Source of the DNA: Eubacteriaceae bacterium
GTDB taxonomy: Bacteria; Bacillota; Clostridia; Eubacteriales; Anaerofustaceae
NCBI GenBank assembly: GCA_009782515.1
Contig: WRIY01000001.1
Span: 86,709 to 150,708, forward strand
DNA: 64,000 bases
Reading direction: 5' to 3'
Under the pieces are notes generated by a model. The model was not told the DNA's origin. It did not search any database and saw only the letters and a program-made list of their open reading frames with translations. Within the stretch, counting starts at the first letter, position 1, and each line of letters starts with the position of its first letter. Both the position numbers and the translations under genes were made by a program. Of this stretch, positions 1-8,120 are shown one piece after another.

Positions 1-1523
1 TCTAAAATCAGTATCTTTGGATCAGCCAAAAATGCCCTCGCAATAGCAATGAGCTGCTTTTGGCCTTGCGAAATATTGGTGGCATCCTCGCTTATAGCCA
101 TGCTGTAGCCGCCGGGCATTTGCATAATGAAGTTATGGGCATATGCAGCTTTTGCTGCGCTTATAACCTCGTCTTCAGATGCATTGGGGTTTGCATAGGC
201 AATATTGTCATAAATAGTGCCGCTGAACAGCCAGGGTTCCTGGGGCACAATGGCAAACGGCTCTCTTACGCTTGAACGCTCATACTCTGCAATATTCAAT
301 CCGTCTAGGTGAATAGAGCCTTCGTTTAAATCATAAAACCTGAGCATCAGCTTGGCAAGCGTTGACTTGCCTGCGCCTGTAGGCCCGACGACTGCTGTCT
401 TTTTGCCTTGCTGCACCATTGCCTGAAAATACTTGAGCACCGGGTCTATGCCATTGTAGCTAAACGAAGCATTTGAAAAGTATATGCTGCCGCTGATGCT
501 TACAGGGAGTGCATCTTTTGGGCTGCTTTCGGCTTTCTCGTTTAAGAAAGCATATATACGCTCAGAAGCGGCAGCAGTAGCCTGAAGCATGTTGGCAGTT
601 TGCGCCGCCTGGCTAACCGGCGAGCTTAAAAGCCTGGCATATATAATAAAGGACTGAATGTCTCCAACGCTAATCTTGCCTTGATAGCAAAGCCACCCGC
701 CCATGGCGCAGATAGCCGCAAAAGTAAGGTTTGAAGCAAAAGCAGTAAGCGGAACCATAAGCGAGCTGAAAAATATCGCTTTCCTTGAAGCTTTCCTAAG
801 AGGCTCTATGCAGTCTTCAAACTCTTCGCAAAAGCGCTCTTCCTGGTTAAACGATTTTATAGCGGCAATTCCTGAGTATGCTTCTTCAATCCTTGCATTT
901 GCTTTGCCGAGCCATTTTTGCTGCTCGCTATAGTGATTTTGCGAAGCCTTCACAATAAGCCTGATTAAATAGGCAGACACGGGCAAGAGGGCTACCGAGG
1001 CAAAAGCCAGCAGAGTATTTATTGAGAGCATCATAATAATAACGCAAACGATAGCCATCGCCCCGTTTACTGTTTGCACCATTGCCGTGTTCAGGTTTGC
1101 TGCCACATTGCTCACATCAATTGTCAAGTGGGCAAGTATCTCTCCATGAGCAGCGCTGTCAAAGTAGGCCATAGGCAGCCTATTTATCTTTGCAGCAATC
1201 TTTTGCCTTAAGCTGGTGCCAACGCTCTGGCTGACAACGCACATTATAAATTCGATTGCATAAGAGCACATGCTGGAAACTGCATAAAGCGCAACAAGCC
1301 TCAGAAGAATTGCCTTTATTGCGGCAAAGTCTATGCCGAAGCCTCCCCTCAGAGCAGACATGGAGCCCTCATACAGCAATGTCGACGCCTGCCCGAGCAT
1401 TCTTGGGCCATACGCGCTCAGCGCTGTAGATATGGCTGACAGGGCAAGCGATGCAAGAAGCCGCGCCATGTGGGGTTTTATGTCTTCATACAGCCTGCCA
1501 AAAGTGCTTTTTAAAGCCCCCAT
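1..1523 (-). CDS. ABC exporter subunit, permease-ATPase fusion (3' end cut by window edge)
   Basis: This is an ABC half-transporter with an N-terminal six-helix export domain and a C-terminal ATPase, expected in the cytoplasmic membrane. The start is an ATG at 1521-1523, preceded by a GGAGGG ribosome site, and it overlaps the end of the upstream gene by 13 bases. About 507 codons are present. Walker A reads GPTGAGKST near residue 383, the Q-loop reads VPQEPW, and the signature is the variant ISQGQ near residue 486. The sequence stops inside Walker B (KILIL), so the catalytic glutamate and H-loop lie outside. A variant signature in one subunit and a normal one in the partner is the known pattern of heterodimeric exporters such as TM287/288. 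The substrate cannot be inferred; multidrug, peptide or lipid export are all possible. Confidence 0.9.
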   Translation of the reverse strand, partial: MGALKSTFGRLYEDIKPHMARLLASLALSAISTALSAYGPRMLGQASTLLYEGSMSALRGGFGIDFAAIKAILLRLVALYAVSSMCSYAIEFIMCVVSQSVGTSLRQKIAAKINRLPMAYFDSAAHGEILAHLTIDVSNVAANLNTAMVQTVNGAMAIVCVIIMMLSINTLLAFASVALLPVSAYLIRLIVKASQNHYSEQQKWLGKANARIEEAYSGIAAIKSFNQEERFCEEFEDCIEPLRKASRKAIFFSSLMVPLTAFASNLTFAAICAMGGWLCYQGKISVGDIQSFIIYARLLSSPVSQAAQTANMLQATAAASERIYAFLNEKAESSPKDALPVSISGSIYFSNASFSYNGIDPVLKYFQAMVQQGKKTAVVGPTGAGKSTLAKLMLRFYDLNEGSIHLDGLNIAEYERSSVREPFAIVPQEPWLFSGTIYDNIAYANPNASEDEVISAAKAAYAHNFIMQMPGGYSMAISEDATNISQGQKQLIAIARAFLADPKILIL

Positions 1524-3772
1524 TTTTTCATGCCCTCCTCTCCGAGCTGCGATGCCGCAAATAGGCGGTAGCCTTCGCACTCTGCCATGAGCGATTCGTG
1601 GCTGCCAATTCCTATCACCCTGCCCTCTTCCAAAACGACTATCTGATCCGCCTCAATGATAGAAGAGAGCCTCTGGGATATGATAATGACAGTAGCATCA
1701 GAGGCAGACTCCTTTACAGCCTGCCTGAGCTTTCGTTCTGTGCTGTAGTCCAAGTTGGAGAAGCAGTCATCAAAGACCAGCACTTTCGGCTTCTTTGCCA
1801 GTGCCCGCGATATGGATATCCTCTGCCTTTGGCCTCCGGAGACTGACAAGCCCCCCTCAGAAACAGCTTCGTCATACTTTGAAGCTTTCTCGTTGATAAA
1901 AGCAGTTGACTGGCTTATAGATGCTGCCATTTGCATATCCTCATCAGGCATGCTGAGGTTTGAAAATTTAATGTTTGTGCGAATGCTCCCGCTGAAAAGC
2001 ATGCTTTCCTGGGGAACATACCCTATTTCCTCCCTGAGCTCTTTGAGCGCGAGATTTCGGGCGTCAACCCCTCCCACTTTCACAATGCCTGCGCTTGGCT
2101 CATACAGCCTTGCAATCAGGCCGGCAATAGTGCTCTTTCCGGATCCGGTGCCCCCGACAATAGCCGTTGTCTGCTGTGGCAGAGCCCTAAACGATACCTC
2201 GCTTAAAGCGTTCCCCTCAGCCCCCGGATACGCAAAGCAAACATTCTCAAATTCAACGATGCCTCTATCGCTGCCAATAAAGCTCTCGGGAATAAGCGGG
2301 TCGGCGATCTTGCTTTCATGCATTAAAACCTCATCTACCCGCAGCATTGACACCAAAGCCTGCGAGAACTGCGCTGAGAGGTTTGCAAGCAGCCCGAGCG
2401 CTGCAATAACCTGGGTTGCGTATGCAACCAGCGCTATTAGCGCGCCAGCGCGCACAGTGCCGCTTTGGACTTGGTGCGCGCCTATCCATATGATTAATGC
2501 AATGGATGCATTAAGGGACAAGGCCATTGAAGGCTCCAGTATCCCCATAGTCCGGATGAGGCTGATTCTTGATCCCTTTATCCCATTGGCTGCCTCAGCC
2601 AGGCGCTCTTCCTGCCTGTCTTCCCTTCGAAACGCCCGAATTGAAGAAATCCCCTTTAAGGTTTCCCTGGCGATCCTGTTTAGGCTGTCGATGTATTCCT
2701 GTATGCGAAAGTATATGGGCGTCGCTGCAAAGAAGGCAGCTACAATCAGAAATAGGACAAAAGCAGCAAATACAACAATAATGCTTGCAAGCGAAAAATT
2801 AATAAACGCAGCATATGCAATTGCCCCGAAACCCAGGATTGGAGCAGTGATAAGCACCCTAAGCGCCATAACAGACGCTGCCTGTATCTGAGCGACATCA
2901 GCGCTTGATCGCGTAATCAGTGTCGCGAGCGAATATGCTCCGGCTTCCTCAGGCGAGAGAGACAGCGCCTTTGCAAACATGTCCCGCCTTAAATCCCTGC
3001 CGAACGTGCTTGACACTATCGATGCCAAATAGCTTGCTGCCAATGCAGCAGCCATTGCTGCGACAGCAAGCGCTGCCATATACAGAGCGTTGCGTTTGAT
3101 ATACGCTGACTGGATATCTTCCGCGCTTGCGCCCAGCAGCCTGAGCTCGGCGATAATATACTCTGATGCGCTTTCCGCAAGGGCTGTTTCATCCAGCCCG
3201 TCAAGCGCTGAGAAGCAGTTAGACTGAAAAGAGCCGTTGCTTTCAGAAAGGAACCTTTGCGGATCAAGCTCTAGAAGCGTTCTGCCGGTAGGGCTCAAGT
3301 TCTCAAAAATTCGCCTCAGGCTTTCATATGCAACACTGCCGGTATTGCCCTCAGCGCATTCGCGTATGTGGAAAGCGTACACGAACGCTTTGTCTTCACC
3401 AGCTTTGCCGCGCACGGCAACTTTGCGCTGAGCTGCACCCGGGCACATCGCGAGCGCGCCCTTCGGCGCTTGGCCGGCCTCGCAGTAGTAATATAGCTCG
3501 GATGCTGCGCTTTTTATGTGGGATGGCATATACATTAGAAGGCTGTCAAAGCGCTCAGCTGCCATCACATAGGGGCTCCCGTCTTTGATGCCCCCCCGGC
3601 TAATTCCAATGTTAACTATATTTGCTGAAACAGCAGGAATCGTTAGCTCAAAAACCACCTGCAGCACAATGATGGCAAAAAGGCTGAATACAGTAGGCCA
3701 TTGCCGAATAAAATATCTGTATGTCAGGGATACTTGCCTTTTTAAAGACTGAAATTGCTCATTAACCGCCAA
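1511..3772 (-). CDS. ABC exporter subunit with degenerate ATPase site and large extracellular insertion
   Basis: This is the partner of the following ABC half-transporter. TM1 lies near residues 27-50. About 175 residues without membrane character then follow before TM2, so they probably form an extracytoplasmic domain; this segment contains several cysteines. Walker A (GGTGSGKST) is near residue 539 and the signature is a good VSGGQRQR. The residue after Walker B is Asp (VLVFDD) rather than Glu, and the H-loop reads SQRLSS, with Gln replacing His. This subunit should therefore contribute the inactive site of a heterodimer. An in-frame GTG at 3805 has no ribosome site and sits on an AT-rich promoter-like stretch. 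The TTG at 3772 follows AGGAGAG with good spacing, so I prefer it (about 753 residues). Confidence 0.9.
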   Translation of the reverse strand: MAVNEQFQSLKRQVSLTYRYFIRQWPTVFSLFAIIVLQVVFELTIPAVSANIVNIGISRGGIKDGSPYVMAAERFDSLLMYMPSHIKSAASELYYYCEAGQAPKGALAMCPGAAQRKVAVRGKAGEDKAFVYAFHIRECAEGNTGSVAYESLRRIFENLSPTGRTLLELDPQRFLSESNGSFQSNCFSALDGLDETALAESASEYIIAELRLLGASAEDIQSAYIKRNALYMAALAVAAMAAALAASYLASIVSSTFGRDLRRDMFAKALSLSPEEAGAYSLATLITRSSADVAQIQAASVMALRVLITAPILGFGAIAYAAFINFSLASIIVVFAAFVLFLIVAAFFAATPIYFRIQEYIDSLNRIARETLKGISSIRAFRREDRQEERLAEAANGIKGSRISLIRTMGILEPSMALSLNASIALIIWIGAHQVQSGTVRAGALIALVAYATQVIAALGLLANLSAQFSQALVSMLRVDEVLMHESKIADPLIPESFIGSDRGIVEFENVCFAYPGAEGNALSEVSFRALPQQTTAIVGGTGSGKSTIAGLIARLYEPSAGIVKVGGVDARNLALKELREEIGYVPQESMLFSGSIRTNIKFSNLSMPDEDMQMAASISQSTAFINEKASKYDEAVSEGGLSVSGGQRQRISISRALAKKPKVLVFDDCFSNLDYSTERKLRQAVKESASDATVIIISQRLSSIIEADQIVVLEEGRVIGIGSHESLMAECEGYRLFAASQLGEEGMKKWGL

Positions 3773-3995
3773 AACATCTCTCCTGATAAGGATGTTGTCT
3801 GTCACATTATTATATATAGATTTCCGGTGCTAAGATACATCAAATATCCACAAATAATGATATATACTATCAAAAAAGCAAACAGTTTCATAGTCAGTTG
3901 CAGGAAATGGCAAGAAAGATTTTTCTTATTTTTGGTTTTTAGATATCTGTGCTATAATCGTAATAAATTTTGCGAGAATGGATTGGTGGGGCCTA

Positions 3996-4640
3996 ATGGC
4001 TAAAGGAAGCTGCTTTGTCTGTAGCAGCAGGGTGATGGAAGAAGGCCTGCTGCTCAGCCATTTAAAAAGAAAGCACATTCGCAGCGGTATTGAAAAATGC
4101 TGCTTTATTAAAATATCAAGCACTGACAACCCCAAAGACTACTGGCTATACATAGATATGCCGCTTGACAGCAGGCTTGCAGAACTGGATGAGTTCTTAA
4201 GGCAGATTTGGCTTGAATGCTGCGGCCATATGAGCTCGTTTTATGTTGGCAACACTGAAGTCGGCAAAAAGCGCTTTATTTCGGAGTTCAACGTTGGCGA
4301 AAGCTTAAGGTATGAATATGACTTCGGCTTAACAACAGAGCTTAAGATCGATTTTATATCCCAAAGCTACAGGCAGCCTTATGAGAGCCCTGTGCGGCTG
4401 CTTGGCCGCAACGAGCCAAAGCTTTATTCTTGCACATGCTGCGGCGCTGACGCTGTTTATGTTTGCAGCGAATGCTTTTGGGATCAGGAAAACCCCTTTT
4501 ATTGCGAAGACTGCGCAAAAGAAGATGCACTGCATGCCGAATTTATGCTGCTCATAGCAAACTCCCCGAGAATGGGCATTTGCGCGTATGGGGGCAGGCT
4601 TGACAAATGGGATGTATCTGCAAAGCGCCATGCAATATAG
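3996..4640 (+). CDS. plasmid pRiA4b ORF-3-like protein with zinc-ribbon-like ends
   Basis: The central part (roughly residues 35-130) matches what I know of the pRiA4b ORF-3 / IS1096 TnpR-like family: a W-x-x-I-x-M-P stretch, L-x-E-L-D-x-F-L-R, WLECCGHMSSF, and a Y-x-Y-D-F-G motif. The family has no firmly established function. A CxxC pair near the N-terminus (CFVC) and a Cys cluster at the C-terminus (CTCC, CSEC, CEDC) suggest bound zinc. The ATG at 3996 is preceded by GGTGGGG; an ATG six codons upstream (3978) is the alternative. It stands alone on the plus strand, just ahead of an insertion-element remnant. Confidence 0.7.
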   Translation: MAKGSCFVCSSRVMEEGLLLSHLKRKHIRSGIEKCCFIKISSTDNPKDYWLYIDMPLDSRLAELDEFLRQIWLECCGHMSSFYVGNTEVGKKRFISEFNVGESLRYEYDFGLTTELKIDFISQSYRQPYESPVRLLGRNEPKLYSCTCCGADAVYVCSECFWDQENPFYCEDCAKEDALHAEFMLLIANSPRMGICAYGGRLDKWDVSAKRHAI

Positions 4641-4670
4641 CAAGGAGCTAAAATAAAGTTAGATTGCAAA

Positions 4671-5329
4671 GAATCCCCCGCCTTTTGGTGGCGGGATGAA
4701 TCAGCGAGGCCTTGACTACCGCTTTGGGTAACTGTAATATACAGTCAGTCGATTCAGCGAGAGGACTGATTATGCATATGGATCTAGATAGAAACACCCA
4801 TTCGGTGTTCATGCTTAATTACCATCTTGTGCTGGCTGTAAAATACAGACGGCAAGCCATCGACGATAAAGTGTCCCAAAGGGCAAAAGAAATCTTTGAA
4901 TACATAGCCCCAAAATATAAAATAACGCTTTTGGAGTGGGAGCATGGCAAAGGCCACATAAACGCTATGTACAAAGCGAACCCCAGATCGGAAATCAGCA
5001 AGTTCATAAATGCTTACAAAAGCGCAAGCAGCCGGCTAGTAAAAAAGGAATATCCTGAAATCCTCACTAAGCTATGGAACGAAGCATTTTGGAGCAAAGT
5101 TTTTGCCTGATTACTGCGGGCGAGGCGCCGTCAAGCATGTTTGAAGACTATATTGAAAGCCAAGGGGATAAACGCAGATTCATCAAATTAAGCCCTTGAA
5201 TTCGGACACTGGCTTAAAAACCGTGGGGCACACGGGGTTAGCCCGTTAATACTGGCTGGGTAACCAAAAGCCCCGCCTCCAAGCGAATATCTCACTGGAG
5301 ATGAGCGCAGGCGGTGGGAGTATGCCACC
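4671..5329 (+). mobile_element. decayed IS200/IS605-family element
   Basis: The segment runs from an imperfect hairpin (CCCGCC 4677-4682 with GGCGGG 4690-4695) through a damaged tnpA to a second imperfect hairpin (CCCCGCCT at 5271-5278 with AGGCGGTGGG at 5309-5318) ending in GGGAGTATGCCAC. Subterminal hairpins and a GTGGGAGTATG-type end are typical of this family as I know it. The 5200-5329 segment resembles the right end that normally follows tnpB, but no tnpB is present. The exact borders are uncertain because these elements leave no target duplication. Confidence 0.6.
4772..5199 (+). pseudogene. tnpA: IS200/IS605-family transposase TnpA, broken
   Basis: The protein NTHSVFMLNYHLVLAVKYRR and the stretch EISKFINAYKSASSRLVKKE are clear TnpA (Y1 HUH transposase) signatures. 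Two lesions are visible. First, the HUH motif reads H-I-N where H-I-H is expected (codon AAC in place of CAC). Second, a one-base deletion near 5098 turns the expected FCLITAG into FA-stop at 5108-5110. The +1 frame then continues with ITAGEAPSS and on to YIESQGDK, which holds the catalytic tyrosine, ending at 5199. Neither product could cleave DNA. I take the ATG at 4772, six bases after GAGAGGA; 4778 is an alternative. Confidence 0.85.
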
Positions 5330-5355
5330 AATGTATACAATAGGAGCGCTTCACA

Positions 5356-5850
5356 ATGGCAACAATCAGAGAATTCACCGCTGAGGATACTCTTGCGCTG
5401 CAAGAAATCTGGAATGGCATTATTAAGGAGGGGAAAGCATTCCCCCAGCTTGAGTATTTGGAAGACAGCGAAGCGTATAGCTTCTTTTCCGGGCAATCCT
5501 ACACTGGCGTTGCAGAAGGGGAGGCAGGGGAGGCAATCGGCTTTTACACCCTGCACCCGAATAATGTTGGCAGATGCGGCCACATTGCCAACTGCAGCTA
5601 TGGCGTTTCTCCAAGCCACAGAGGCAATAAAGCAGGCCAGGCATTGGTAGAAGACTCTCTAAGAAAAGCTAAAGAGCTTGGCTTTACCTTAATGCAGTTT
5701 AATGCTGTTGTTGCAAGCAACCTTCCTGCAATGCATATTTACGAAAAAATAGGCTTTGTAAAGCTTGGCACTATTCCTGGCGGATTCCTCTACAGCGACG
5801 GCAGATATGTTGACATCATCCTCTACTACTTTGATCTGCAAACGATATAA
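5356..5850 (+). CDS. GNAT-family N-acetyltransferase
   Basis: This 164-residue protein has the layout of a single-domain GNAT enzyme, which transfers an acetyl group from acetyl-CoA to an amine. It begins TIREFTAEDTLALQEIWN, typical of the family. The acyl-CoA loop appears as SPSHRGNKAGQALVEDSL (about residues 85-102), and FNAVVASNLPAMHIYEKIGF (about 116-135) is the usual beta5-alpha4 region. GGAG lies ten bases upstream of the start. The C-terminus (GRYVDIILYYFDL) resembles the phosphinothricin/Rim-like subgroup, but the substrate is unknown. It stands alone between the insertion remnant and a 480-base gap. Confidence 0.88.
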   Translation: MATIREFTAEDTLALQEIWNGIIKEGKAFPQLEYLEDSEAYSFFSGQSYTGVAEGEAGEAIGFYTLHPNNVGRCGHIANCSYGVSPSHRGNKAGQALVEDSLRKAKELGFTLMQFNAVVASNLPAMHIYEKIGFVKLGTIPGGFLYSDGRYVDIILYYFDLQTI

Positions 5851-6336
5851 TGCTTGGACAGCACGGGCTTGCTTGTATATATGCCATGCATTAGCGTGAT
5901 TAGCGCGCATCCCAAGCGCGCCCTTAAAGCAGCCTGGCATTGCTATGAAAGCTATAGCGCTTGGCAGAAACAGCTTTTGTTTATAATACTCTAACCCCAA
6001 GCAATGCATTTTGTTGCATATTTTAAGCTTATTAGAGTTTGTTTTGGGAGCCATTCCCAAATTTATTGGCTGTGATCTATCCCGTAGATCCCCCAAATCC
6101 ATAGCAAGGCAATATTTTTGCAGTTTTATTATTTTAGCTATATTGCCATAGCAGGCAATAGCCGGAACACTGAAGCCAGCTATTGGCAATCAAAACAGGC
6201 ATATACCTCAGCCAAATTTTATTCGCTTTAGAGCAGCGCTTATTGGCGATCTGCATTCTGTGCGAACCATATATGCAGCTAATAGCGATATGAATTAGGC
6301 TATAAACTTGCCTGGCAAAACAGGAGGAAAGCTATT
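5851..6336 (+). other. intergenic region, no gene recognised
   Basis: About 490 bases separate the acetyltransferase from the second ABC operon. A minus-strand open frame crosses it, but it lacks a plausible ribosome site and runs into the acetyltransferase, so I do not call it. The promoter of the ABC operon should lie in the right half; I could not fix a convincing -35/-10 pair. Confidence 0.4.
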
Positions 6337-6408
6337 TTGCTACATTATGCGCGTTTATATAATACGATTTTTGCGACAGGCTTAGCAGCGGGGCTGTTAA
6401 GCCTATGA
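6337..6408 (+). CDS. possible 23-residue coupling peptide ahead of ABC operon
   Basis: A TTG at 6337 follows AGGAGGAAA with good spacing and opens a frame of 23 codons (begins LLHYARLYN, ends AAGLLSL) whose TGA overlaps the ATG of the next ABC gene as ATGA. That ABC gene has no evident ribosome site of its own. The arrangement suggests translational coupling, but the peptide has no recognised family and its small size makes chance possible. Confidence 0.35.
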   Translation: MLHYARLYNTIFATGLAAGLLSL

Positions 6409-8120
6409 AGCTTATACTAAGCTATGTCAAGCGCCATCTAGGCATGTATATAGCAGCAGTGTCCTTTTTGGCGCTGGAAACAATCGCAGAGCTGCTTTTG
6501 CCGGCCTTTATGGCAAGCATTGTTGATGTTGGCATCATGGGCAAAGACATCAGCCAAATACTAAGATACGGAGCGATAATGCTCGCAATTGCACTCGCTG
6601 GCGCAGTAGGCGCTATCATGCGAAATGTCCTTTCCAGCCGCACTTCACAGCTTATCGGCTTTGAGCTCAGGGGAGACATATACAAAAAAGTTATGTCGCT
6701 CTCATTTGAGAATATCGACAATGTAAAGCCTGCTGCAATCATTACGAGGATAACAAATGATGTTACCCAAATAATCCAATTTAGCCAGGGCATAATGCGC
6801 ATGATCCTTAAGACCCCTATTACATGCATAGGCGCTATAGCCCTTCTTATTATCCAAACCCCCAGACAGTTTCCTGTTATGGCAGCAATACTGGCAATAA
6901 GCAGCTTGCTTATATATTCAAACATGAAGATAGGATACCCCAGATACAGCATTTTGCAGTCGAAGCTGGACAGGCTCAACACTGTATCACGAGAGTTCCT
7001 GGCAAATATCAGGGTAGTGAAGGCATTTAGCGCAGAAGAGATTGAGAGTGCGAAATTCCAGGACGCAGCAGCTGGCCTATCCCAATCAAGCGTCAGGGCA
7101 ACCAGGGTGCTTGCAGTGTTTGGCCCCCTTATAAACCTTACAGTAAACTTTGGCATTATCCTGCTTTTATACCTGTCAAGGTCACAAAATGCGAGCGAGA
7201 TAGGAAGGCTTATGGCAAGCATTAATTATATGACGCAAGTCCTGTTTTCTCTTGGCAATATCTCGAATATCCTGAACAACGCCGTAAGGGCTACTGCAAG
7301 CGCGAACCGCATTAAAGAGATCTTTAGTGAAAACCCGGCGCAACAGGACGGAGCCCTTGTTGGCGGGGAGGCCTTTGATGGCACTGTTTCCTTTGAAAAC
7401 GCCAGCTTCACATATTCCGGCGCATCACGCCCTGCAGTTGAAAACATTACATTCAGGGCAGAGCAAGGCGAAAGCATCGGCATAATAGGCTCAACAGGCT
7501 CAGGAAAAACTACCCTGGTAAGCCTTGTGCCAAGGTTTTATGATGCAAGCGAAGGCAGAGTTGTCGTAGGCGGCCATGATGCTGCCGAAACGAACATGGA
7601 TTTTCTCAGAAGGCATATAGCAATTGTGCCCCAAAAAGCCCTGCTCTTTACCGGCACTATTGAAGAAAACCTGCGCTTTGGCAACCCGAGCGCAACAGGC
7701 GGGGATATTAAAGATGCAGCAATGGCAGCAAGCGCGCACGATTTTATTGAAAGCTTTCCACAAGGCTACAATTCAATGCTTGGCCAGGGCGGGGTTAACC
7801 TATCCGGAGGCCAAAAGCAAAGGCTGTGCATAGCGAGAGCGCTGATTTCGAACCCAAAGATATTAATCCTTGACGACTGCACATCAGCCCTGGATGCAAC
7901 AACTGAATCTGTGGTGCTAAATGCTATCCGCTCAGAATCAAAGGAGGCTACAGTGCTTATAATAAGCCAAAGAATCAGCACGGTCATGCGCTGTGAGAAG
8001 ATCCTTGTTATGGAGGACGGCTTAATGAAAGGCTTTGGCACCCACTCACAGCTAATGGAAAGCTGCAGCCTCTACCAGGCGATTTATTCTTCACAGATAG
8101 GAGGCAAAGCATATGTCTGA
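6405..8120 (+). CDS. ABC exporter subunit with degenerate ATPase site
   Basis: This 571-residue half-transporter has six membrane helices (about residues 1-310) followed by an ATPase domain. Walker A is GSTGSGKTT (near 362-370), the Q-loop is VPQKALL, and the signature is a canonical LSGGQKQR. As in the first ABC pair, the residue after Walker B is Asp (ILILDD) and the H-loop is SQRIST, with Gln for His. This marks it as the degenerate partner of a heterodimer. The next gene overlaps its end by eight bases. There is no extracellular insertion here, unlike the gene at 1511-3772. Its start lacks a strong ribosome site and overlaps the stop of a tiny ORF. The substrate is unknown. Confidence 0.92.
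   Translation: MKLILSYVKRHLGMYIAAVSFLALETIAELLLPAFMASIVDVGIMGKDISQILRYGAIMLAIALAGAVGAIMRNVLSSRTSQLIGFELRGDIYKKVMSLSFENIDNVKPAAIITRITNDVTQIIQFSQGIMRMILKTPITCIGAIALLIIQTPRQFPVMAAILAISSLLIYSNMKIGYPRYSILQSKLDRLNTVSREFLANIRVVKAFSAEEIESAKFQDAAAGLSQSSVRATRVLAVFGPLINLTVNFGIILLLYLSRSQNASEIGRLMASINYMTQVLFSLGNISNILNNAVRATASANRIKEIFSENPAQQDGALVGGEAFDGTVSFENASFTYSGASRPAVENITFRAEQGESIGIIGSTGSGKTTLVSLVPRFYDASEGRVVVGGHDAAETNMDFLRRHIAIVPQKALLFTGTIEENLRFGNPSATGGDIKDAAMAASAHDFIESFPQGYNSMLGQGGVNLSGGQKQRLCIARALISNPKILILDDCTSALDATTESVVLNAIRSESKEATVLIISQRISTVMRCEKILVMEDGLMKGFGTHSQLMESCSLYQAIYSSQIGGKAYV

Noticed and set aside
1755..2891. 378-codon plus-strand frame opposite the first ABC gene
   Set aside because: It is antisense to a gene with full ABC motifs, and its translation has no recognisable domain.
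5689..6189. 166-codon minus-strand frame in the gap before the second ABC operon
   Set aside because: It overlaps the acetyltransferase end, has no convincing ribosome site, and its translation shows no domain.
6422..7222. 266-codon minus-strand frame within the second ABC operon
   Set aside because: It is antisense to a well-conserved permease domain and has no family features.
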